A stretch of 10,808 bases of DNA from Acidobacteriota bacterium (GTDB lineage: Bacteria > Acidobacteriota > Terriglobia > 20CM-2-55-15): the NCBI GenBank assembly GCA_003223895.1, contig QHXD01000126.1, positions 1-10,808 on the forward strand, in the 5' to 3' direction. Position numbers and translations under genes: made by a program. This document shows positions 1 through 6,736 of this stretch, piece after piece (the stretch's first letter is position 1; the number at the start of each line of letters is the position of its first letter). Below the pieces are notes generated by a model that made no database searches, was not told the DNA's origin, and saw only the letters and a program-made list of their open reading frames with translations.

Positions 1-3000
1 ATTCTGGGCGCTCACTAATTGCTGCTGGATGAAGTCGGCGGCGGCATCCGCCATTCCCAGTTCTTCAAGCGCCAGCGCTACGCGGCCGTATTCTCGCGAA
101 GCCTCGGATCTGTTCTCGATGTAGGCCCGCTGGAGGGTGGCAAGGGCCTGTTGATTCTGACCGAGTCTTGCCTGCAGCACTGCGATGCGCTGGAGCCACT
201 CCGGCTTTTTGTGACTCAGCTCATAGAGAACATTGTAAGTACCAATTGCGTTGGCAAATCGAAACGTCCGTTCTTCCAGCTCCGCGCGGGCGATCGCCAG
301 ATCCTGCCGTTCCGGGCGTGCGGTCATGGCCTTCGTATAGGCTTCGATGGCAGCCGGATAATTTTCGAACTGCGTCTGGAGGCGAGCGAGAACAATAGAC
401 CAGCGGGAATCGCGCGGCGAATTCGCCACGGTTTTCGCGTAGTAGTCGGTGAGTTGTGCCCGCAAATTCTGCTGCGAAGCAAGACGTCCTGCCTCGGCAA
501 GAACGATGTCATCCTCAGGGAACCGATTGATGATCTCGATGAATTGATCGAGCGCCTCGCGGAATTTACCTTGCCGCACAAAAACCGGAATCAAACCCCG
601 GCGCATTGCCGCAATGCGATCGGTTTTCTCCGACTGCGGGATTTGCGATTGCTGGATCTCGGAGATCTTCGAAACGTAAAGTTGCTGAAGTTCCGTTTCT
701 CTTCCAGCGGCAGCAAGAGCGTCACCCATCAAAGCGACATATTGACCGTTGATTGGATCCACGCGAAGAAGACTTTGGGCAGACTGAGTCGCGTCCGCGT
801 ATTGCTTCGCTTCAATCGACTTCCGCACCGTTTCGACCAGATAATCCTTCTTGAGCGATGCGTGCGCGCGTTCTGCAGCAGTTGCGAGCACTCGAATGGC
901 GCGCGGTTTATCGTGACGCCAGTAGTAATCCGCCGTCGCCCGAATGACGCCGCTGATGAGGGAATTCGCCTGGTAAATGGATTCGAATTCACTCTGGGCC
1001 GCGGCAAGATTGCCCCGGGCCTCGAGGAAGTGTGCGAGTTCGAGCCGAAGGCGCAGTTGCTCCTGCGGATCGGATTCGAGCTGGACTTCGCGGCGGATCA
1101 CCCGTTCCTGGACTGGACGCATGGCGGCTTCGTCGGCAACTCGCCGGACGTAGGAGAGGATTTCGCGCGAAGACGTCCGATCGGTTGTCGCCAGAAGCAG
1201 CGACTCCACGTCTGGCTGCCGTTCCTGCGCACGAAGCAGGCTCACCCGAAGTTTGAGAACCTCCGCATCTTCCGGCGAGGCGTCCACGCGCCGCTTCGTC
1301 TGATCGTCCACCAGCATCCGGTAATCCTGACGGGTGGCGAGGCGAAGAAGGCGCGCCTGGGAAGGGCCGCCCTGCCGGCTGAGCGCGCCTTTTATGTATT
1401 CCGCAACAGCCTCCGGACGGCGGTTCTGCGACTCAAGAATGGCGCCCGTCTCGTATGCCCACAGAGAGGGGTCCTTCAGTCGAGCCCTGCCGCGCTGCAG
1501 CCAGTTGAGCGCGTCGGACGGGCTGAGATAGTCCCAGAAGAGTGTCGCCGCTTGAAGATAGCCCTCGGGTTTGCCGGGCTCGATCCCCGGAAGCCGTGCC
1601 CAGACGCTGCGCGCCGTAGTCATTATTTCGCGGTCGGCATAGATCTCGCCAAGCCGGGTTATCCGCTCCCTGTTCCGCGGCTCGCTTCGTGCGAGGTCTT
1701 CTGCAATCGAGGCCGCAACAGCGGTGTTGCTGGCGTCGTATGCGCCGAGCGACCGGTACAGCTCGGACGCACGTCCTGCGAACACCGTATCGGCAGGATA
1801 GGCGGCCGCCACAGCCCGCATGGTCGTTGCAGCCGTTTCAAAATGTGATTGCCAGGCTTCGGCTTCAGCAATGAATCGAGTGACTGCCGGATTGGCCGCT
1901 TGCATTTCGGCCCAACTGCCGCGGCTGGTAGCCGGAAACAAATCAACGGCGCCGCGCACGGCTCCAGCCAGAGCGCCGGCGGCGGAGAGCCGTTCGAAGT
2001 ACATGCGCCTGATGCCCTCGTCTTCATACCAGTGATCGGCGAGCAGGCGTGTTAAGGCAGCGGAATCCGCGGTCACATCGACGGAATACAGGGAAATCAG
2101 ATTCTGGACAAATCTCAGGTCATGCGGGAAACGCGTATGAGCGTAGAGATTGATCTCCAGTTGCAGCCTGCGTTCGAGCGCCGCGTCTGCAATCACATCA
2201 GCGATGTAGGCTTCCACATCGGTGCCCGCGAATGTGTCCACAACTTGTCGCGAAAGGGTCCGCAGATCGTTGGCGAGCCGATTGCGAAGATAAAACCGGG
2301 CCAGCTTGTGCCACCACGATCGATCCTGAAAACGCTGAATGGCGCGGCGGTAAATCTGCTCGATGTCACCGGCCCTTTGATTGGCGCCGAGAAAATCCGC
2401 AAGGCGGTCGTACAGGCCCGGATCATCGGGGTTGCGATCGAGTTCGCGCCTGTACAATGCGAGCGCGTCGGGAATCCGGTTCAACTGGCTCAGCCGGGAG
2501 ATGTACCGCTGCAGCACCTGAGCGTAGTCGGCCGAGCGGGGCCGGCCGCTACCGAGAGGAACCTGCTGCGCCCTGGCGGCAAGTTCGGCAAGCAATCGAT
2601 CGTACACCGCGAGTTCTTCCGGAACCTGCTTGCGCCGCGCATACGCATCCGCGACCTGGAGCGCTACCCTTGTCCGTTGCTCTGCATCGGGGAAATCGTT
2701 GATGAACGCGGTACCCTGGCGAATGATCGCCTCATCCTCACCGTACAGGGCGTAGCTTTCGATGATCCGCGACAGCAGCTCCGAGCGTCGAGTAGAACGA
2801 GGAAAGCGATTCGACAGCAAGGCGTAAAGATCCGCCGCTTTCGCCCTGTGGAAATAGGCTTCGCCCTTTCGTTCCTGGGACGTGAACTGAACATCCGGAT
2901 ACTGGGAATTGAAGATCAGCGAGAGGATTCCATTGAGGAAGCCCGGCGAACGATCGATCGTCGCGATATCGCGGTAGAAGGAGAGGTCTCCGCGGCCGAA

Positions 3001-4320
3001 CCGGATGGGTTGGTCCGGCGCTTTCAACAGCGTCGTTATGATTTGGACCAGCGCGGTCTCCTGCGAGGGCGCGTCCCCACCGGGCAGGCTGTAGAGCGCA
3101 TAAGCGTAGCGCACGGTTTCATCGTAGTCATTTACCGAATCGAAGAGCTTGGCGAGAGTGTTCAGCTCGGCCGCTGTCCATGAGGCTTTGGCAGCTTCCT
3201 TCCGGACGCGAAATTCCGAAAGCTCTCGACTGGCGGCACTGACGTCGGATTGTTTCTTGTAATAGTGAAAAAGACGGGCTGCCGGAGCAAGATCCAGCGG
3301 CCTAGCTATCGCGGCTCGCCGCGCGCTTTGATAAAAGTCGAAGAGCTTGTGCGAATCGGCCAGCAGCTTGAAATATCCATCCAGCAGCCCCTGCGGCCAC
3401 AGAGGATCAAATGCAGCATCGTAAACCGCTAGTGCGCCTCCCGGGGATCCTCGCTTCTCGGCAAGGGATGTCCTGGCGCGAACAGGAAAGAAACGCTCGC
3501 TGGGAAACGCTCGCTGATAACGTTCCAGGAGTTGCGAACCGGCGGTGACCATGCCGTTTTCGAGAAGAACGTCGAAGTAGCCCCGGTAGAGAGAATCGGC
3601 CCGCGGATACTTGGCGATCCAGGCTTCGTAATCCTGAATGGCGAGCATGGGCGGCATGGCTTCCGCCCGGATCAACTGCTGGATGCGCTCGTGCAATTTC
3701 CAGGCGCGCTGCTGCGTCTCGGGCTGCAACCGATCTTCGATTGCCTGCAATCTTGCGTCTGCCGCCGCCAGCGCCAGCAGTTCCTGTTGCGGCTGCATCC
3801 GCCTGTGATAGTAATCGGCCAGCGCGATCTGGCTTGCAACACGATCCGTGGCCATTGAATCGAGCAATTTCCACCGGGCTTCCGCATTTGTGAAATCGAG
3901 TTGAGCTTCATACTCCAGGGCCGTAAGCGTGATCAGTTCGACGTCCGACGGGCTTCGCGCGCTGAGCGTGGCAAGCCCCGGCGCGGTCTCTCGCGGCGGC
4001 CGGCGCACGGAAGTTGGACCCGAGAGCGTCGGGACCGTGCGGTAGAGGACGCTCGAAGCCGGAGACGATGACGGCAGCCACTGCAGCCATGAGGGAACTT
4101 CAGCGTGAGCCGCAAGGGCTAACGCGACGATTAAGACGACGAGAAGAGATGTTTTCCAGCCGCGGAGCGGCGAAGGGACAAAAGGCGGTTTCCAGCCGCG
4201 GAGCGGCGTAAGAATGTAGCCCCGGCCGTGAGGCCGGGGTAAAGGTTTAGCTTCCGGTGAGCCCCGGAGGGGCGGAAGAATCTTTCGCCCCTCCGGGGCT
4301 GGATCGCTGGAAACGTTCAT
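1..4320 (-). CDS. Giant secreted TPR-type helical-repeat protein (C-terminus beyond window)
   Basis: This frame has no stop codon from 4452 down to base 1, giving at least 1,440 codons from the ATG at 4320; the C-terminus lies outside the window. Residues 1-56 are encoded by palindromic repeat DNA and contain PLRGWK twice (39-44 and 51-56). A hydrophobic segment (59-71) ending AHA (71-73) follows and looks like a signal peptide, so the mature protein is probably exported. After a Ser/Pro-rich stretch to about residue 120, the rest is almost entirely amphipathic helix pairs with TPR-like signatures, for example around residues 616-648 (RNPDDPGLYDRL), 961-980, 1241-1265, 1321-1340 (YPAAIEAYTKAM) and 1381-1415. 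TPR arrays act as protein-binding scaffolds; no catalytic motif was seen. It is the third gene of the leftward operon, after the VIT/vWA gene. Start choice is uncertain: ATG 4320 has a poor ribosome site, while TTG 4449, 43 codons upstream in frame, has a strong one. Confidence is high for the gene and moderate for the start. Confidence 0.9.
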   Translation of the reverse strand, partial: MNVSSDPAPEGRKILPPLRGSPEAKPLPRPHGRGYILTPLRGWKPPFVPSPLRGWKTSLLVVLIVALALAAHAEVPSWLQWLPSSSPASSVLYRTVPTLSGPTSVRRPPRETAPGLATLSARSPSDVELITLTALEYEAQLDFTNAEARWKLLDSMATDRVASQIALADYYHRRMQPQQELLALAAADARLQAIEDRLQPETQQRAWKLHERIQQLIRAEAMPPMLAIQDYEAWIAKYPRADSLYRGYFDVLLENGMVTAGSQLLERYQRAFPSERFFPVRARTSLAEKRGSPGGALAVYDAAFDPLWPQGLLDGYFKLLADSHKLFDFYQSARRAAIARPLDLAPAARLFHYYKKQSDVSAASRELSEFRVRKEAAKASWTAAELNTLAKLFDSVNDYDETVRYAYALYSLPGGDAPSQETALVQIITTLLKAPDQPIRFGRGDLSFYRDIATIDRSPGFLNGILSLIFNSQYPDVQFTSQERKGEAYFHRAKAADLYALLSNRFPRSTRRSELLSRIIESYALYGEDEAIIRQGTAFINDFPDAEQRTRVALQVADAYARRKQVPEELAVYDRLLAELAARAQQVPLGSGRPRSADYAQVLQRYISRLSQLNRIPDALALYRRELDRNPDDPGLYDRLADFLGANQRAGDIEQIYRRAIQRFQDRSWWHKLARFYLRNRLANDLRTLSRQVVDTFAGTDVEAYIADVIADAALERRLQLEINLYAHTRFPHDLRFVQNLISLYSVDVTADSAALTRLLADHWYEDEGIRRMYFERLSAAGALAGAVRGAVDLFPATSRGSWAEMQAANPAVTRFIAEAEAWQSHFETAATTMRAVAAAYPADTVFAGRASELYRSLGAYDASNTAVAASIAEDLARSEPRNRERITRLGEIYADREIMTTARSVWARLPGIEPGKPEGYLQAATLFWDYLSPSDALNWLQRGRARLKDPSLWAYETGAILESQNRRPEAVAEYIKGALSRQGGPSQARLLRLATRQDYRMLVDDQTKRRVDASPEDAEVLKLRVSLLRAQERQPDVESLLLATTDRTSSREILSYVRRVADEAAMRPVQERVIRREVQLESDPQEQLRLRLELAHFLEARGNLAAAQSEFESIYQANSLISGVIRATADYYWRHDKPRAIRVLATAAERAHASLKKDYLVETVRKSIEAKQYADATQSAQSLLRVDPINGQYVALMGDALAAAGRETELQQLYVSKISEIQQSQIPQSEKTDRIAAMRRGLIPVFVRQGKFREALDQFIEIINRFPEDDIVLAEAGRLASQQNLRAQLTDYYAKTVANSPRDSRWSIVLARLQTQFENYPAAIEAYTKAMTARPERQDLAIARAELEERTFRFANAIGTYNVLYELSHKKPEWLQRIAVLQARLGQNQQALATLQRAYIENRSEASREYGRVALALEELGMADAAADFIQQQLVSAQN

Positions 4321-4403
4321 CCCACGGCTGACGCCGTGGGCTACATTCTGACGCCGCTCCGCGGCTATGCCGTAGGCTACATTCTTACGCCGCTCCGCGG
4401 CTA
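4153..4403. repeat. Palindromic repeat island, REPIN-like, between VIT gene and TPR gene
   Basis: The 20-base unit tttccagccgcggagcggcg occurs at 4153-4172 and again at 4189-4208, 36 bases apart. A related unit, ctacattct(g/t)acg followed by ccgctccgcggcta, occurs at 4341-4367 and 4377-4403, also 36 bases apart and in the opposite orientation. The two sides form a perfect 27-bp inverted repeat (4194-4220 against 4376-4402). Between them are three further hairpins: ccccggcc/ggccgggg (4220-4239), a 15-bp stem (4260-4300) and cccacggc/gccgtggg (4321-4340). Paired inverted palindromes around a spacer are the architecture of REPINs, which are moved in trans by RAYT transposases of the IS200/IS605 type; no such gene lies in the window. 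The family assignment is inference from shape. Confidence 0.8.
4260..4300. repeat. Strong 15-bp hairpin inside the repeat island
   Basis: agccccggaggggcg (4260-4274) and its exact reverse complement cgcccctccggggct (4286-4300) enclose an 11-base loop. The stem is very GC-rich. On the minus strand, read as mRNA, it lies just downstream of the ATG at 4320 and encodes residues 7-21 of the TPR protein. If transcribed it could slow translation or transcription, or block exonucleases, between the second and third genes of the operon. There is no following U-run, so it does not look like a rho-independent terminator. Confidence 0.75.
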
Positions 4404-4432
4404 GCTCAGTCTGGTGCCGCTCTTCGGCTACG

Positions 4433-6736
4433 CTACGGAACCACCGCAAGGCTCACCTCCTGCGTACCGATATTACGGGCGAAGTCTTCGGCCGAAACAA
4501 TGACCCGGTATTGGCCGGCCGGCAGATCATCAGGAATTCGAAACTCACCGGTGTTCGAGCGCGCTTCCGCGTTCCACGCCAGCCTGATCGGCGCCACACC
4601 GTACATTCGCGCCACGACCGTTCGCGTCGTCTGCGAGGCGCTGACCTGCAGCCGTACCGTTTCTCCTCTGTGGTAGCTCGTTCGATCCAGCGTGGTTCGC
4701 ACAACCGGCGGCTTGCTCGCGATCACAAAAGTCTTTTCCTCGCGGTACGCGTTTCCCTGGGCATCCTTGAGAACAAGCTGCACATGATGCGTTCCGTCCG
4801 GCGTGTCGGCAGGCGCGAGGAAGCGCGTCTGCCACATGTCTTCGCCTTTGAGATATCTCAATGGCTTGATCAGTCCGAATGGAAAAATCGCAATCACAGA
4901 GCGAATCGACGCATCGGTCTTGACCCGCAGGATCGGGTCGCCCGGGCGGATCACGCGCGGCCTTAACAGCGATCGTGGCGCCGCCAGAAAAGACGTATAG
5001 GGCGTGACAAACTTGTACTTCCGGGAGAGCTGGATGATTTCGTCAATTGATGCTTTGTCCTCGCCGTCTCTGTCTATCTTTTCGAGCAGGGCATCCACGC
5101 GTGCTTTCGCCCAGGTACGGGGAAGGGCCGGGTGATCCTGGGAGTCGGCCGGGAGCGGCGCGTTCGCACTCAAAGTCACGGCTGTTCCGTTACGCTGGCC
5201 CGTTGCGGTAAACATCGCGGAAGGGTTCGGCTGCTGGTATCGGCCGATCCATGTTTGCTCCGAGCCTCCGAAAACTGCAGGTTCCAGGGCATACACCATG
5301 TCTGTATTGCCGGCAGGCGCAACGGAAAGCTGCAGCGAGCCAATCGGAAACCGGCCGATCTTGGAGATAAATTGTTGGATCTTGAAGTCCACCGGCTCTG
5401 TGCTTCGCGCCCACTCGAACAGTCCGTTGGCGCTGCTCACCTGCCTGAGCACCGGGAGGTTGGCGTCATCGCCAACAGCAAAGACAAACATCCGGGGGCG
5501 CTGCTGCTCGGCCAGGCGAGTCCATTGAGCGTTGAAATTCGAGACCAGGCGCGCATTTTGAACCGTACCCTGTGTTGAACCGCCATCGGTGAACAAGACG
5601 ACGTAGGCGTTTGCGCCGGCCTGCGCCAGCGCGCGATCCAGTGCCATCCCCAGATCAGTGGCGCCGCGCAGCCTGCTCTGTTTCACAAACGCAAGCGCCC
5701 GCTCAACCTGGTCCGCATTCGCGGGCTGTACGGCTGTGGCGAAGAGAGATACGTCCGAATTGAACACCACGACATTAAAGCGGTCCTGCGGCCGAAGCGA
5801 TCGCAGCAGGCTTTCGTATGCCTGAAAACTGCTGTCGAGCTTGTTCCATTGCATCGAAAGCGACGTATCGAATACTGCAATCACCGTGCGTGGCGGGGAA
5901 TTTTGAGGAGTCACTCCCAAACCGAAAAGTCCGGACGCTTGAAAGAAGCCGGTGGGTGGGGTCTGCGCGGGGTTTCGATAAGTAACGACTCGAAGTGTAT
6001 CCGCGGTTGATGGATCGACGCTGTACTTCACCGCGAAATCTTCCGTCAGCGCGACACCGGTGCCCGAATACGACGCGCGGATCCGATTTGGCGAGCGCTC
6101 GCTGATCTTCAATGGATACGCTTTGCCGATTCCGTCAAAGCCGGCAATCCGGCGCTCCGATAGAAGCGTGAGGTTGACGTCGAGCCGACCGGCTATTTGC
6201 GCCTGGTAGGTATCCGGCTTCAGCGGAATCGCAAGCACGCTTTCGAACTGCTCGACTGGAACACGCTCGTGGTATTCGATCTCAACGCGCTTGGTGCCGC
6301 GAGCCGGAATCGGTGTCACCCGGGCTGTGAATTCGGAACTGCGTGCTGCTTCCTGAGCGCCGCGTTCACCCATTTGAAGAATGCCTGGATCAATTGTCTG
6401 AGACCGAAGACTGTCATAGATCTCGCCGGCGCGCTTGCGTTCGAGAATGACGCCGGGAATGCGCGTTAGCTCGTCCCAGACTGCGAAATCTGAAAGCACC
6501 GCCCGGACGGGTAATGCGAAGCTGTAGGTGCCTTCAAGATTCCGGCCCGTATGGTTGGCGAAGATTTCGCGGACAGCGACGCGCGCCGTACCGTTGTCGA
6601 TCAGGATATCAAGCGCCATCTCCTCCAGAGACAGGATGTTCGGATCCGGAGCGTTTCGGTCGCCCGGAATGAGAACGCCGGAATCGGCGGCGGCCAATGG
6701 CAAGACAAACAATAAGACGATAACGAATGCTCTCAT
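4433..6736 (-). CDS. Secreted VIT and von Willebrand A domain protein
   Basis: 767 residues. An N-terminal signal peptide (about 1-18, hydrophobic core FVIVLLFVLPLAAA) indicates export. A VIT (vault/inter-alpha-trypsin) domain covers about 35-165 and includes the family-typical stretch ERKRAGEIYDSL (99-110). A vWA domain covers about 284-465 with a complete MIDAS metal site: DTSLS (D290, S292, S294), T360 in RGATD and D384 in LFTDGG; such sites bind Mg2+ and mediate adhesion to protein partners. The KYKFVTPYTSFLAAP stretch (574-588) is typical of bacterial VIT proteins. Two beta-rich, Ig-like segments follow (about 600-675 and 680-767). No LPXTG signal or C-terminal membrane helix is seen. 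The start is supported by AAGGA eight bases upstream of the ATG. The ATG overlaps the stop of the propeller gene by 4 bases (ATGA), which implies translational coupling. The target of the vWA domain is unknown. Confidence 0.93.
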   Translation of the reverse strand: MRAFVIVLLFVLPLAAADSGVLIPGDRNAPDPNILSLEEMALDILIDNGTARVAVREIFANHTGRNLEGTYSFALPVRAVLSDFAVWDELTRIPGVILERKRAGEIYDSLRSQTIDPGILQMGERGAQEAARSSEFTARVTPIPARGTKRVEIEYHERVPVEQFESVLAIPLKPDTYQAQIAGRLDVNLTLLSERRIAGFDGIGKAYPLKISERSPNRIRASYSGTGVALTEDFAVKYSVDPSTADTLRVVTYRNPAQTPPTGFFQASGLFGLGVTPQNSPPRTVIAVFDTSLSMQWNKLDSSFQAYESLLRSLRPQDRFNVVVFNSDVSLFATAVQPANADQVERALAFVKQSRLRGATDLGMALDRALAQAGANAYVVLFTDGGSTQGTVQNARLVSNFNAQWTRLAEQQRPRMFVFAVGDDANLPVLRQVSSANGLFEWARSTEPVDFKIQQFISKIGRFPIGSLQLSVAPAGNTDMVYALEPAVFGGSEQTWIGRYQQPNPSAMFTATGQRNGTAVTLSANAPLPADSQDHPALPRTWAKARVDALLEKIDRDGEDKASIDEIIQLSRKYKFVTPYTSFLAAPRSLLRPRVIRPGDPILRVKTDASIRSVIAIFPFGLIKPLRYLKGEDMWQTRFLAPADTPDGTHHVQLVLKDAQGNAYREEKTFVIASKPPVVRTTLDRTSYHRGETVRLQVSASQTTRTVVARMYGVAPIRLAWNAEARSNTGEFRIPDDLPAGQYRVIVSAEDFARNIGTQEVSLAVVP
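4447..4461 (-). promoter_or_regulatory. Candidate ribosome binding site and TTG start for the TPR gene
   Basis: On the minus strand AGGAGGTGA (4461-4453) stands six bases before a TTG codon (4449-4447) that is in frame with the TPR protein. The TGA within this motif is also the last in-frame stop before the long open frame. The site lies inside the last codons of the VIT/vWA gene, so starting here would couple the two genes with a short overlap (4433-4449) and add 43 repeat-encoded residues to the TPR protein. The motif also encodes part of the VIT protein's C-terminus (QEVS), so it may be coincidental. Confidence 0.4.

Noticed and set aside
19..1848. 609-codon open frame on the plus strand
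   Set aside because: It is in exact antisense register with the TPR gene, shows no domain pattern or export signal, and is open only because TTA, CTA and TCA are rare on the coding strand.
2122..3183. 353-codon open frame on the plus strand
   Set aside because: Same antisense register with the TPR gene; the opposite strand gives a clear helical-repeat translation.
4260..4300. Rho-independent terminator
   Set aside because: The stem is strong but neither strand has a U-run after it, and the minus-strand open frame continues through it.
4153..4403. Possible CRISPR array because repeats recur at 36-base spacing
   Set aside because: Only two copies on each side, in opposite orientations, with short spacers that are themselves similar, and no cas genes. 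They are palindromic intergenic repeats.
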